From contig NZ_CP070228.1 in NCBI RefSeq assembly GCF_016904675.1, positions 1,488,001 through 1,552,000 of the forward strand: 64,000 nucleotides of DNA, given 5' to 3'. This DNA comes from Arcanobacterium phocisimile. Lineage in GTDB: Bacteria; Actinomycetota; Actinomycetes; Actinomycetales; Actinomycetaceae. Shown here piece after piece: positions 16,284-26,273 of the stretch. Position 1 is the stretch's first letter; each line of letters opens with the position of its first letter. The notes beneath the pieces are model-generated. The model was not told where the DNA came from, did not search any database, and saw only the letters and a list, made by a program, of their open reading frames with translations. The translations under genes and the position numbers were made by a program.

Positions 16284-17672
16284 TTAGAAGTCGCCAACCA
16301 TAGTGGTGACGTCCAGAGCCTTGTTGAGAGTCTCTTCGTCAATCTCACCGCGCTCAACGAAGCCAAGGTCGATCACGGCTTCCTTGATGGTCATGTTGTG
16401 CTTAACCGAGTGCTTAGCAATCTTTGCTGCATGCTCGTAACCAATGTGACGGTTCAGCGGAGTAACAATCGATGGTGAGGACTCAGCCAGCTGCAAGCAG
16501 CGATCTTCGTTAGCGATAATGCCATCAACGGTGCGCTTTGCCAAAGTTTCAGCTACATTACCCAAAATCTCGATAGACTCGAGCAGATTCTGTGCCATCA
16601 CTGGGAGCATGACGAGCAAATCGAAGTTGCCCTGTGCGCCAGCGAATGCGATAGCTGCATCGTTGCCGATAACCTGGGCAGCAACCTGGACGGTAGCTTC
16701 TGGAACGACTGGGTTAACCTTGCCTGGCATAATTGACGAACCTGGCTGCAGGTCTGGGAGGTGGATTTCACCAAGGCCGGTACGTGGACCAGAGCTCATC
16801 CAGCGCAGATCGTTAGCGATCTTGACGAAGGAAACAGCGATGGTGCGCAGTGCTCCGGAGGTCTCCACGAGGGAATCTTGGGCAGCCTGTGCTTCGAAGT
16901 GGTTGGTAGCCTCAACGAAAGGTTGACCGGTGTGCTCAGCGATCAGCTCGATCACGCGGGCCGAGAAACCAGCTGGTGTGTTGATACCGGTACCGACAGC
17001 AGTACCACCCAAAGGTAGTTCAGCCAGACGTGGCAGAGCAGCCTTGACGCGCTCAATACCCAAACGTACCTGAGCTGCGTAGCCGGAGAACTCCTGACCC
17101 AAAGTAATTGGGGTGGCATCCATCAAGTGGGTACGGCCAGACTTGACAATGTTCTTGAACTCTACAGCCTTGCCTTCAAGGGAGGTTGCCAAAATGTCGA
17201 GCTTTGGAAGCAGGTTGGTGTTGATAGCCTGAACAGCAGCAATGTGAATTGATGATGGGAAAACATCGTTCGAGGACTGCGAGCAGTTCACGTGGTCATT
17301 TGGGTGAACCTCAATACCAGAAGTTTTGGTAGCGATGGTTGAAAGAACTTCGTTGGTGTTCATGTTCGACGAGGTGCCCGAACCGGTCTGGAAGACGTCG
17401 ATTGGGTACTGATCGTCATGCTTGCCAGCAATCACTTCATCTGCCGCGGCAACAATCGCTGCTGAACGCTCTTCATCGAGGGTGCCCAGTTCAAGATTTG
17501 CCAACGCTGCAGCACGCTTGATTTCAGCAAGTGCGTGCACGTGAGCAGGGGTAAGAGTCTTGCCCGAAATTGGGAAGTTCTCAACTGCACGCTGTGTTTG
17601 TGCACGGTACAAAGCGTCAACCGGTACGCGCACTTCACCCATGGTGTCGTGTTCGATGCGGTATTCGGTCAT
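16284..17672 (-). CDS. fumC: Fumarate hydratase, class II
   Basis: Hydrates fumarate to malate in the citric acid cycle, as a cytosolic homotetramer. The superfamily signature [15 protein letters not shown] lies around residues 313-327, [16 protein letters not shown] around 182-197 and [13 protein letters not shown] around 97-109. The length, 462 residues, is typical. The start is ATG 17672 with AAGGAGG close upstream. It is monocistronic with its own hairpin. Together with sdhCAB further on, it supports at least a partial oxidative branch of the cycle. Confidence 0.97.
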   Translation of the reverse strand: MTEYRIEHDTMGEVRVPVDALYRAQTQRAVENFPISGKTLTPAHVHALAEIKRAAALANLELGTLDEERSAAIVAAADEVIAGKHDDQYPIDVFQTGSGTSSNMNTNEVLSTIATKTSGIEVHPNDHVNCSQSSNDVFPSSIHIAAVQAINTNLLPKLDILATSLEGKAVEFKNIVKSGRTHLMDATPITLGQEFSGYAAQVRLGIERVKAALPRLAELPLGGTAVGTGINTPAGFSARVIELIAEHTGQPFVEATNHFEAQAAQDSLVETSGALRTIAVSFVKIANDLRWMSSGPRTGLGEIHLPDLQPGSSIMPGKVNPVVPEATVQVAAQVIGNDAAIAFAGAQGNFDLLVMLPVMAQNLLESIEILGNVAETLAKRTVDGIIANEDRCLQLAESSPSIVTPLNRHIGYEHAAKIAKHSVKHNMTIKEAVIDLGFVERGEIDEETLNKALDVTTMVGDF

Positions 17673-17803
17673 GTCATTCCTCCTTGTTTAGCGCCCGTAT
17701 TGGCGCGGATAATTCACATAATATCGTGATCACATTGCTCTGACGTAGGGCGTACGTCCACTATGGCAGTAAAACAAAATAGCCGAGGTACCAGCGTCTC
17801 ATA

Positions 17804-18913
17804 TTATGCACGCGCAGTGATCTCTACTCGTTGGAATTCTTTAACATCCGAGTAACCGGTCATAGCCATTGAGTGACGCAAAGCACCAATCATGTTTGTA
17901 GTACCACGCGCATCGGTTGCTGGACCAAACAACAACTTTTCCAGTGGTCCAGCAGTACCAACATGGACGCGCTCACCACGCGGAAGTCGCGAATGGTATG
18001 CCTCGCCACCCCAGTGGAAGCCCTGCCCTGGCGCCTCATCAGCACGCGCGAGCGCCGTACCTAACATGACACCGTCGGCCCCGCAGGCGATCGCTTTAAC
18101 TAAATCACCGGAGTGGGAAATCTGGCCGTCAGCAATAACATGCACATAGCGGCCACCGCTTTCGTCCATGTACTCACGACGAGCTGCTGCGACGTCGGCC
18201 ACCGTCGTCGCCATTGGAACGGTAGCTCCGGCGGTGCGTACGTTTGCACTCGTTGCGCCACCACCAAAACCGGCCAAAACTCCGGCTGCTCCGGTTCGCA
18301 TCAGGTGCAAGGCAGCTGTGTAGGAGGCAACGCCACCAACAATAACTGGTACGTCGAGTTCATAAATGAATCGCTTAAGGTTGAGCGGTTCGCGATTCGA
18401 CGATACGTGCTCTGCGGAAACCACAGTTCCACGAATAATGAACAGATCTACCCCAGCGTCAACTACTGTACGCCAGTGTTCTTGGGTACGTTGCGGAGAA
18501 AGAGCACCAGCGACGACGACGCCGGCGTTGCGAATTTCTTCTAAACGTGCGGTTATCAATTCAGGTTTAATCGGTTCGCGATAAATACGTTGCATAAGTT
18601 TCGTCACGTATCCTGGTTCCGCGTTTGCAATGGCATCGAAATGTGGACGCGGATCGTCATATCGGGTCCACAAACCTTCAAGATCAAGGACGCCTACTCC
18701 CCCGTGCTTTCCTAGCTCGATAGCTGTTTGCGGGGACGTCACCGAATCCATCGGTGCACTCATCACTGGAATATCAAGTAAATGGGCATCTAGTTGCCAC
18801 GATACTGACACATCAGTCGCATCGCGTGTACGCCGCGATGGGACGATGGAGATGTCGTCGAACGAATAACCTACACGGGCGCGTTTTCCGCGGCCAATTT
18901 CAATCTCTGCCAC
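17804..18913 (-). CDS. guaB3: GuaB3-family IMP dehydrogenase-related protein
   Basis: A 369-residue TIM-barrel protein of the IMPDH/GMP reductase superfamily, without CBS domains. The N-terminus (AEIEIGRGKRARVGYSFDDI) and VMSAPMDSVTSP are typical of GuaB3. The loop that holds the catalytic cysteine in IMPDH (GSICTTR) here reads IIRGTVVSAEHVSS, with no cysteine, and RGTTNMIGALRHSMAMTGY closes the C-terminus. The actinobacterial members have no firmly known reaction, so 'IMPDH' should not be assumed. I chose GTG 18913, where family similarity begins; no strong ribosome site precedes it. A true guaB is present at 22176. Divergent to the exonuclease gene. Confidence 0.88.
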   Translation of the reverse strand: MAEIEIGRGKRARVGYSFDDISIVPSRRTRDATDVSVSWQLDAHLLDIPVMSAPMDSVTSPQTAIELGKHGGVGVLDLEGLWTRYDDPRPHFDAIANAEPGYVTKLMQRIYREPIKPELITARLEEIRNAGVVVAGALSPQRTQEHWRTVVDAGVDLFIIRGTVVSAEHVSSNREPLNLKRFIYELDVPVIVGGVASYTAALHLMRTGAAGVLAGFGGGATSANVRTAGATVPMATTVADVAAARREYMDESGGRYVHVIADGQISHSGDLVKAIACGADGVMLGTALARADEAPGQGFHWGGEAYHSRLPRGERVHVGTAGPLEKLLFGPATDARGTTNMIGALRHSMAMTGYSDVKEFQRVEITARA

Positions 18914-18958
18914 GTTTCTAAGACTACCAGCATCTGGCCGGTGGAGTAGAACACTGCA

Positions 18959-18972
18959 TCGTATTAATACGA
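18959..18972. promoter_or_regulatory. 14-bp perfect palindrome between divergent genes
   Basis: TCGTATTAATACGA is a perfect palindrome 46 bases before the guaB3 start and 67 before the exonuclease start. Its place in a divergent promoter region suits an operator for a dimeric regulator; no regulator is named by the sequence. Confidence 0.35.
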
Positions 18973-19039
18973 ATTTATGACGGATACAGTCTCTATGATG
19001 GTAGTTAAGAAGCGAACGACGTCGATGCGGAGGTAGAAA

Positions 19040-19726
19040 ATGTGGAGCGAACAGCCCATTGTAGGGTTCGATACCGAAACAACTGGGGTTGACCCTACCC
19101 GAGAACGGCTGGTGACAGCCTCGGTTATTGTGGTTGATGGCCAAGGTGCGCGGCGCCATTATTGGTTAGCTAATCCGGAAGTCGAGATTCCGTTACAGGC
19201 TCAAAATGTACACGGTATTTCTACCGAGCAAGCACGCCGTGAGGGTGAACCGATCGGGAAAGTATTGAACGAGGTTGCCGAATTGTTAGCTCACCACATG
19301 GCTGCTGGACATCCAGTCGTTGCATATAATGCAGCCTATGATTTCACTCTGATCGAATGTGAACTCGAACGGCATGGACTTCCCACACTTGCTGAACGTT
19401 TAGGCCATGAGGTTGGGCCAGTAGTAGATCCGTATATGCTGGATCGCAGTGTTGATCGGTATCGTAAAGGTAAACGCCGGTTGGAGAATCTTGCCGAACA
19501 TTACGGCGTGGCTGATGATGATTCTTTCCATAATGCTGAAGCCGATGTCTTAGCAACCCTGCGAGTTTTAGGTGCTATGTTGCGCCGTTATCCAGAGCTA
19601 GCTCATGATTCTCTCGATCATCTCATGGATGTCCAGCGCCAAACCTACACCGAGTTTCAACAGTTTATGGCTAGTCGCAATGGTCAACAACTGACCGGAC
19701 CATTGCCTTGGCCAGTTGCTAAGTAG
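19040..19726 (+). CDS. DnaQ-like 3'-5' exonuclease (DEDDh type)
   Basis: Removes nucleotides from 3' ends using two metal ions. Motif I is FDTETTG (residues 10-16), motif II is the aspartate in YNAAYDFTLIE (about residue 100), and motif III is HNAEADVLATL with the catalytic histidine and aspartate (about residues 159-164). That makes it a DEDDh exonuclease of the DNA polymerase III epsilon fold. It is 228 residues with no polymerase-binding domain I can recognise, so it is probably a repair or RNA-degrading enzyme instead of the main proofreader. The start is ATG 19040 behind GCGGAGG. Monocistronic, with a strong hairpin downstream. Confidence 0.9.
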   Translation: MWSEQPIVGFDTETTGVDPTRERLVTASVIVVDGQGARRHYWLANPEVEIPLQAQNVHGISTEQARREGEPIGKVLNEVAELLAHHMAAGHPVVAYNAAYDFTLIECELERHGLPTLAERLGHEVGPVVDPYMLDRSVDRYRKGKRRLENLAEHYGVADDDSFHNAEADVLATLRVLGAMLRRYPELAHDSLDHLMDVQRQTYTEFQQFMASRNGQQLTGPLPWPVAK

Positions 19727-19757
19727 CTTCGCCGTCAACCCACATCTTGAAAAACAC

Positions 19758-19798
19758 AAGGTGGCACGGTTGTCGATAACAGACAACCGTGCCACCTT
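19758..19798. terminator. Bidirectional hairpin between exonuclease and ahpF
   Basis: AAGGTGGCACGGTTGTC at 19758-19774 pairs perfectly with 19782-19798 over a 7-base loop. It lies between convergent genes. Confidence 0.85.
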
Positions 19799-19842
19799 CG
19801 ATCATGTCAGGCTAGGAGGCTAGCTCTGGGCTACCTCATCAA

Positions 19843-21387
19843 TCAGTGACGGATCAGGTAATCGAAAGCGCCCAACGAAGCATTCGCTCCAGCACCAAGC
19901 GAAATCAACACCTGCTTGTACGGAATATCGGTAACATCGCCTGCAGCGAAGACTCCTGGCATGGATGTTGCGTTCTGAGAATCGATGGCTACTGCTCCCC
20001 GGTTGAGGTCCAGAACACCGTCGAGCCATTCGCTATTTGGTACGAGACCGATCTGTACAAACATACCGTTAGCATCAACAGTGTGGATTTCACCGTCAAC
20101 GTCACGATATGATAAACCAGTCATGTCGGTACCGTCACCATGTACTTCCTGCAACGCAGCTGACGTAACAACCGAGGTGTTTGGCAATGATGCCAGCTTG
20201 TCGAGCAACACCTCGTCTGCCTTAAGCTCTGGCATCATTTCAATGACCGTCACGTCGGAGCAAATCCCCGCAAGATCGATAGCAGCTTCGATAGCCGAAT
20301 TACCGCCACCGATAACAGCCACGGACTGTCCCTTGAATAGCGGGCCGTCACAGTGTGGGCAAAAGCTCACACCGTGGTTTCGATATTGATCTTCACCCGG
20401 TACGCCAGTTGTACGGTAGCGTGCACCGGTTGCAACCACAACCGACCTCGCACGCAACGTGATGTCACCCTCGAAGTCCACTGCGAACAAAGAGTTTTCA
20501 TCCTTGTTATGCAGAGCACGAGCAGTCAAACCAGTAATAACCTCTACTCCGTAGTTGGTCATCGACTGGTTTAATTCGCTTCCAAGTTCGGTACCGCCGA
20601 TCTTTTCGAGAACCGTGAGGTTTTCGATTGAAGCCGTATCGAGTACTTGACCGCCAACATTGTGTGTTGCTACGCCAACGCGTAACCCTTTACGTGCTGC
20701 ATAGACAGCTGCGGATGCACCCGCAGGGCCACCACCAACGATCAGCATATCGAACGGTTCAACAGAGTTGAGCTTTTCCGCACGCTTCGCACCCGAGTTG
20801 GTGTCAAGCTTGGCGACGATCTCAGCAAGGCTCATACGGCCCTGTCCGAAGATTTCACCATCCATGAACACCGTCGGCACAGCCTTAATACCGTGCTCGT
20901 CGATCTCATTTTGGAAAGCTCCACCTTCAACTGCGGTGTGCTTGATTAACGGGTTGATCACGGACATAGCATTCAACGCCTGCACAACTGTTGGACAGTT
21001 TTGGCACGTCAGCGACATATAAGTGACAAACTCGTGCGGCTCATCAAGAGCTTTAATAGCTTCGATGACATCCTCATCAGCGCGCACCGGATGCCCGCCA
21101 ACTTGAACCATGGCAAGCACGAAGCTGGAGAATTCTTCGCCCATCGGCAAGCCGGCGATACGCACCGAAACCTCGGAATCAACTCGCGAAATAGCAAACG
21201 ACGGCGTGCGCCGATCTGGCACTTCAACGAACTCAATCAGCGGCGATAGCTCCGCAACCTGAGTGAGCATTTCGCGCATCTGTTCCGAACGTTTCGTTCC
21301 ATCGAGCGAGGCTTCGAAACGAATAGGTACCTGAATATTCGATACCAGTCCTTTAAGCTGCGAAATAGTGTTTGAATCGAGGAACAT
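19843..21387 (-). CDS. ahpF: Alkyl hydroperoxide reductase subunit F
   Basis: NADH-dependent flavoprotein that re-reduces AhpC. The N-terminal double thioredoxin-like domain has the CQNC motif at residues 128-131. The C-terminal part is thioredoxin-reductase-like, with FAD binding at VGGGPAGASAA (217-227), the redox pair CPHC at 343-346, an NAD(P)H-binding GGGNSA motif, and the terminal FAD segment GVFAAGDVTD. At 514 residues it is full length (about 520). The ATG at 21387 directly abuts the ahpC stop at 21388, so the two are translated as a pair. Confidence 0.96.
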   Translation of the reverse strand: MFLDSNTISQLKGLVSNIQVPIRFEASLDGTKRSEQMREMLTQVAELSPLIEFVEVPDRRTPSFAISRVDSEVSVRIAGLPMGEEFSSFVLAMVQVGGHPVRADEDVIEAIKALDEPHEFVTYMSLTCQNCPTVVQALNAMSVINPLIKHTAVEGGAFQNEIDEHGIKAVPTVFMDGEIFGQGRMSLAEIVAKLDTNSGAKRAEKLNSVEPFDMLIVGGGPAGASAAVYAARKGLRVGVATHNVGGQVLDTASIENLTVLEKIGGTELGSELNQSMTNYGVEVITGLTARALHNKDENSLFAVDFEGDITLRARSVVVATGARYRTTGVPGEDQYRNHGVSFCPHCDGPLFKGQSVAVIGGGNSAIEAAIDLAGICSDVTVIEMMPELKADEVLLDKLASLPNTSVVTSAALQEVHGDGTDMTGLSYRDVDGEIHTVDANGMFVQIGLVPNSEWLDGVLDLNRGAVAIDSQNATSMPGVFAAGDVTDIPYKQVLISLGAGANASLGAFDYLIRH

Positions 21388-21951
21388 TTAGAGCTTTCCT
21401 GCTAGGTCAAACGATGGAGCGAGAGTGTCTTCGCCTTCTTCCCACTTTGCTGGGCAAACTTCGCCTGGGTGCTGGTGTACATACTGCGCGGCCTTGACCT
21501 TGCGGAGCAATTCAGCAGCATTACGGCCCACACCCTCGGATGTGGTTTCGACGTACTGGATAACGCCTTCTGGATCAATCACGATTGTGGTGCGATCAGC
21601 GGCGCCTTCGCCTGGGCGAAGAGTATCGAACGCTTCGGCGATTTCACAGGTTGGGTCACCAACCATTGGGAACTGAATCTTACCGATGCGCTCTGAGGTC
21701 TCATGCCACGCCTTGTGGGAGAAATGCTTATCGGTGGAGAAGGAGTAGACCTTCACACCCATCTCCTGGAACTGACTGTAATGCTCTGCCATATCTTCGA
21801 GCTCGGTCGGGCAAACGAAGGTGAAATCTGCTGGGTAGAAGAACAGAATTGCCCACTGGCCCTTGTGATCTTCACTCGAAAGTTCGACGAACTCACCGTT
21901 GTGGTAGGCGCTTCCTGCCCACTGTGCTGCTTGAGTATTAATTAACGACAT
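21388..21951 (-). CDS. ahpC: Alkyl hydroperoxide reductase subunit C (peroxiredoxin)
   Basis: Typical 2-Cys peroxiredoxin that reduces hydrogen peroxide and organic peroxides. The peroxidatic Cys47 is in FTFVCPTELEDM and the resolving Cys166 is in HPGEVCPAKWEEG. At 187 residues it matches the AhpC family exactly. I chose ATG 21951 (MSLINTQ), with AAAGG 7 bases upstream, over a longer frame starting at 21993. It is the first gene of the ahpC-ahpF operon; two dyads lie in its upstream region. Confidence 0.97.
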   Translation of the reverse strand: MSLINTQAAQWAGSAYHNGEFVELSSEDHKGQWAILFFYPADFTFVCPTELEDMAEHYSQFQEMGVKVYSFSTDKHFSHKAWHETSERIGKIQFPMVGDPTCEIAEAFDTLRPGEGAADRTTIVIDPEGVIQYVETTSEGVGRNAAELLRKVKAAQYVHQHPGEVCPAKWEEGEDTLAPSFDLAGKL

Positions 21952-22042
21952 CAGATACCTTCTTTCCTGTGTTGAAACGACACATATCGACACTTGAGAC
22001 TATAGTCCCTGTCAATTCTCTATGGGTACTTGTAAGGGTAAG

Positions 22043-22073
22043 GGTTTGTCACATCAAAATTGTTTGACAAACC
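22043..22073. promoter_or_regulatory. Inverted repeat upstream of ahpC
   Basis: GGTTTGTCA at 22043-22051 and TGACAAACC at 22065-22073 are perfect inverted 9-mers 13 bases apart, about 92 bases upstream of ahpC. A second palindrome, GACTATAGTC, lies nearer at 21998-22007. Both are candidates for a peroxide-responsive regulator such as OxyR; which, if either, is used is unknown. Confidence 0.4.
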
Positions 22074-22090
22074 GAACTTTATACATCTTA

Positions 22091-22124
22091 CCAAGGGGGA
22101 GCATCAAAAACTGCTCCCCCTTGG
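22091..22124 (-). terminator. Terminator of guaB
   Basis: CCAAGGGGGAGCA at 22091-22103 pairs perfectly with TGCTCCCCCTTGG at 22112-22124 over an 8-base loop, about 50 bases past the guaB stop. Confidence 0.8.
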
Positions 22125-22175
22125 AAAATCGGGCGTTACTTCGCTCAATAATGCATCAATTCACGAAATAATGCA

Positions 22176-23345
<1,170 letters not shown>

Positions 23346-23417
23346 CTAAGTTTACGTGTTTGATTGAGTCTGTAAAAGATAGGTAAAACTTGTAACGCGT
23401 CACTATTTAGTTCAAAT

Positions 23418-23447
23418 TTTATAATCACGCTTAACACTATCTGTCAA
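23418..23447 (-). promoter_or_regulatory. Sigma-70 type promoter of guaB
   Basis: On the minus strand a consensus TTGACA (23447-23442) is followed after 18 bases by TATAAA (23423-23418). It is about 80 bases upstream of the guaB ATG. Confidence 0.7.
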
Positions 23448-23567
23448 TGCAAGCAACACCACAGTAAAACTGCCGTCTAATCTCACTAACCCCCTTGTTT
23501 TACCACCAGTCACATTGGTAACGTAGACGGAGTTGAAAATTGCACGAATGAACAGGACGTGACATTA

Positions 23568-23864
23568 GTGGTCGCCCGTATTAAGGATGTTTCCGGAGCT
23601 CTCGTAGATTTCTGGGACTGGCAAGCGCTTGGAAGCTGTAACGAAATGGACCCCGAGTTCTTCTTCCACCCGGAAGGCGAACGAGGTGGCCCCCGTCGTC
23701 GTCGTATCGAACGAGCCAAGCGTATTTGCCAAACCTGCCCAGTGATTGACGAGTGCCGCGAATACGCTCTGGTCAACCATGAGCCCTACGGTGTGTGGGG
23801 TGGCTTATCTGAAGAAGAGCGCAACCGCCTCATCTCAGCAAAGCGCCATAGCCGTACCGCTTGA
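23568..23864 (+). CDS. WhiB3-type iron-sulfur transcription regulator
   Basis: Small actinobacterial redox regulator that carries a 4Fe-4S cluster and works with a sigma factor. The four cluster cysteines are at 24, 54, 57 and 63 (in CQTCPVIDEC), and the GVWGG turn is at 75-79, followed by a basic tail. The segment FWDWQALGSCNEMDPEFFFH followed by PEGERG is characteristic of the WhiB3 subgroup. It has 98 residues. I chose GTG 23568, 10 bases behind AGGA; a GTG at 23559 would sit against the ribosome site. It is in line with the peroxide defence genes nearby, but shares no operon with them. Confidence 0.92.
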   Translation: MVARIKDVSGALVDFWDWQALGSCNEMDPEFFFHPEGERGGPRRRRIERAKRICQTCPVIDECREYALVNHEPYGVWGGLSEEERNRLISAKRHSRTA

Positions 23865-23868
23865 AACT

Positions 23869-23885
23869 TATACGTTTTTCGTATA
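23869..23885 (+). terminator. Small hairpin after whiB
   Basis: TATACG at 23869-23874 pairs with CGTATA at 23880-23885 around a T5 loop, directly after the whiB stop. It is weak; the stronger hairpin at 23897-23931 follows. Confidence 0.35.
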
Positions 23886-23896
23886 CATAACTAAAA

Positions 23897-23931
23897 GTGT
23901 GGCCCGCGTACTTAACGTTCGCGGGCCACAC
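23897..23931. terminator. Duplicated groES terminator, left copy
   Basis: GTGTGGCCCGCG at 23897-23908 pairs with CGCGGGCCACAC at 23920-23931 over an 11-base loop. It is identical to the hairpin after intact groES and would end transcripts of the defence cassette. Confidence 0.85.
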
Positions 23932-23946
23932 CTTTTAAGTCCTCAC

Positions 23947-24095
23947 TCAGTGAGTAACGATTGCAAGCACGTCGCGCTGAGAAAGAATCAAGTACTCTTC
24001 AGCACCGTACTTCACCTCAGTACCACCGTACTTGGAGTAAATAACCAAATCGCCAACCTTAACGTCCACTGGGACACGGTTGCCGTTGTCGTCTA
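23947..24095 (-). pseudogene. Truncated groES 3' fragment
   Basis: Encodes [20 protein letters not shown] through to [12 protein letters not shown], the C-terminal half of GroES, with one residue changed (RVPVD against RVPMD in the intact gene). Its 5' half is missing; upstream the frame enters unrelated sequence next to the RloB stop. It is probably the original chromosomal 3' end of groES, left behind when the cassette entered. Confidence 0.9.
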
Positions 24096-24124
24096 GGAAT
24101 TCATACTCAAGTTCTGCGCATTTA

Positions 24125-24766
24125 TTACAACTGCATACTATCAAGTATCTCTTCTACTAACACATGAACTGTTGAGTATCCCGAGTGGTCTTTATCAATA
24201 GTTTCACGCATGTTAGTAGCAGAAATGCCGAGCTGACTCAATCGCTCCTTGGAATGTTCACATGCCTGATAGATTTCCTCACGAGAATAACTGAACTGCA
24301 CATTCTTTTTATATCTACCATTGTGATGTTTTTTCAATTTCTCCAAACAGTCTTTTTTGGTAGTTACACCAGTTCCCTTCTCGTAATGCAAGAGAAGCCA
24401 GTATTCAAATTGCGGTGACGAAAACGCAATTCCTCGAGAGTCATCCTTGGCCTGCCAATCAACAACCTTTCGCAACTTTTCTCGTTTGGATCGTTGATTT
24501 CCCTGTTCATCACGATCCAGTACTATCCAAACTTGATCACCCGTAATCAACTTCTCCTGGCGAGCTTTCACATCAGTAGCTCTTATCAAAGATTCTGGGT
24601 CCGAATTCTTACCAATGCTCGAAATTAATTTAATCCTCTTGTTTCTAAATATTTCTTGCTTAAAATACTGCTCTTCAGTCTCACCCTCAACTATGATAAT
24701 GAATAGTTTGAGATACGACCTTTTCCCAGATTTTCGCTCTTTTGCTTTCAGTTTATTTCGACTCAC
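24125..24766 (-). CDS. RloB-like TOPRIM-type nuclease, probable defence effector
   Basis: A 213-residue RloB family protein. A TOPRIM-like active site is visible: glutamates 27 and 31 in [13 protein letters not shown] and the aspartate pair Asp84/Asp86 in [12 protein letters not shown]. Later [20 protein letters not shown] is the RloB signature. Its start overlaps the stop of the ATPase gene by four bases, so the two are made together. ATPase plus RloB pairs are known as the AbiL type of abortive infection and resemble Gabija and OLD nucleases in logic. The stop is 29 bases from the broken groES copy. Codon use is more AT-rich than the flanking genes. The family is sure; nuclease activity and phage defence are inferred. 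Confidence 0.85.
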   Translation of the reverse strand: MSRNKLKAKERKSGKRSYLKLFIIIVEGETEEQYFKQEIFRNKRIKLISSIGKNSDPESLIRATDVKARQEKLITGDQVWIVLDRDEQGNQRSKREKLRKVVDWQAKDDSRGIAFSSPQFEYWLLLHYEKGTGVTTKKDCLEKLKKHHNGRYKKNVQFSYSREEIYQACEHSKERLSQLGISATNMRETIDKDHSGYSTVHVLVEEILDSMQL

Positions 24767-26136
24767 AGTGAGCTCGATCCTAGTTCACCCTTCGGAAATT
24801 TGACCGGCATAATATCCGGCACTCCCCCAAACCTTCCTTGGAGATAACTCCTGCGAATATCGCTATCTTTGCGGATACCATCAAATTCGGAAAGAACCGT
24901 CAACGACGTCTCCCCATTCTTATCTTTTTCTGTTATCCACATTTCGTCTCTACGCAAACGGTGAGGATCCATTAACAGCAAATCGTGCGTCGTAAAGATA
25001 AGTTGCGAACGTGAAGTTTTACTTACTGTATCCAGATAACCATCAATAATTGCCCTTGACAGCTCTGTATGGAAGCTTCGATCAAACTCATCAATGGCGA
25101 TAACCATATCATTCTGTGTGGCCAGCGCAATTAAGTTGAGTATCTCAACCGCGTTCTTTGTACCGTCTGACTCTAAACTCCACGGCAAATCTTTAACAAC
25201 TCCATTAGAACATCCATGGACAAGTGAAACACGTCGCGCCTCGATTTTAGCACTAGCATCTTCTGAGGAAGCCAGTTCATATCGAGCTTCTGGAGTTACT
25301 AACTGAATAGTTTTAAATTTACTTATCAACTCCTCAAGCGCTATATTCTCGTTAACGACTTCAGTCAACGTTTCAATATCGATAGGTTCTTTTGCGACTT
25401 TCGCAATCCCAGCATCGATCTGTACAATCGCGTCTTCCCATGCATCAATATTGGTAGTTAGCGGCGTGTCCAAACTCAAGAAATTCTGATCAACAATGAA
25501 CAATTTCTCTAACCATTGATAAGGCGCACGGATTTCTTCAAGTACGCTTAAAAAACGATTAGGATTCCCATCACCTGTTTTCTGAAGAAGTTCTCGGAGA
25601 AACTCGTGGTTCAAGCTCTCAAAATGCGAAACAACTGGAGTATTATCTGGCACTGTGCCAAGGAGAAGACTTGAGAAGACCTCATTGGTGCTATCGCCAT
25701 AATGTAGCAACTGTTCTGCTCGGTCAAAGATTACTATCTCACTTCGGGCAGAATAACGAGAAAGTTTTTCTTCCAACACCTTCGATTCAGTAAAGCTAAT
25801 AACATACTCGTAAAAAGTATCTTCTGAAAGAAATACTAGTTCAAATTGGGTTGGCCTAGTTGGCACATCTGTAAAACGAAATGGGTTATATGGTATTTCT
25901 TTTCCAACACTTGGAGGTGTTAGGACGAATTGTTTCAGCGCATTGAGAGCTTTAATAAGTGTAGATTTACCTGACGCGTTGGCACCAAAAACCGCAGCAA
26001 TAGGGTTGATATATTTTCTATACGATGCCACATGCGCTAAGCGCTCGCGAAAACGTTGTTCCCGCTCAGCGATCATATTAAGCGAAACTGCTTGATTAAT
26101 GGATCCGAAATTCTCGACCTGAAAGTCAATTAACAT
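24763..26136 (-). CDS. AAA15/ABC-type ATPase of an AbiL-like defence pair
   Basis: A 457-residue ATPase of the AAA15 group within the ABC/OLD/SMC lineage. Walker A GANASGKST is at 51-59, the signature ESDGTKNAVEIL from 322, Walker B MVIAIDEFD from 344, and the switch histidine in TTHD at 382-385. The middle (about 120-300) is an insertion with coiled-coil character. The N-terminal LIDFQVENFGSINQAVSL is typical of the group. It is the first gene of the two-gene cassette and is transcribed from the 100-base AT-rich stretch 26137-26238. It likely senses phage nucleic acid or protein and controls the RloB partner; this role is inferred. Confidence 0.87.
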   Translation of the reverse strand: MLIDFQVENFGSINQAVSLNMIAEREQRFRERLAHVASYRKYINPIAAVFGANASGKSTLIKALNALKQFVLTPPSVGKEIPYNPFRFTDVPTRPTQFELVFLSEDTFYEYVISFTESKVLEEKLSRYSARSEIVIFDRAEQLLHYGDSTNEVFSSLLLGTVPDNTPVVSHFESLNHEFLRELLQKTGDGNPNRFLSVLEEIRAPYQWLEKLFIVDQNFLSLDTPLTTNIDAWEDAIVQIDAGIAKVAKEPIDIETLTEVVNENIALEELISKFKTIQLVTPEARYELASSEDASAKIEARRVSLVHGCSNGVVKDLPWSLESDGTKNAVEILNLIALATQNDMVIAIDEFDRSFHTELSRAIIDGYLDTVSKTSRSQLIFTTHDLLLMDPHRLRRDEMWITEKDKNGETSLTVLSEFDGIRKDSDIRRSYLQGRFGGVPDIMPVKFPKGELGSSSL

Positions 26137-26238
26137 AGACTACACGTTACCATATGTTGCAAAATACCTACGCCTTTTGTAACGATATTTAACTTCAGAC
26201 TTATTTAATTATGAGGCTGCTGAAGGCCGATACCAAAG

Positions 26239-26273
26239 GTGTGGCCCGCGTACTTAACGTTCGCGGGCCACAC
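26239..26273 (-). terminator. groES terminator, right copy
   Basis: GTGTGGCCCGCG at 26239-26250 pairs perfectly with CGCGGGCCACAC at 26262-26273, 15 bases past the groES stop and followed in the minus direction by A-rich cassette DNA. Confidence 0.85.

Larger units (their letters stand above)
23897..24095. repeat. Left direct repeat: copy of the groES 3' end and terminator
   Basis: These 199 bases match 26239-26437 with only two differences (24069 C against 26411 T, 24091 G against 26433 A). The match breaks off abruptly on both sides. The repeat holds the last 49 or so codons of groES, its stop and its hairpin. It marks the left border of the cassette at 24096-26238. Confidence 0.97.

Noticed and set aside
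24096-26238. An integrase or transposase driving the groES cassette
   Set aside because: The two genes fill the cassette; the remaining stretches (29 and 102 bases) are too short and show no recombinase fragment.
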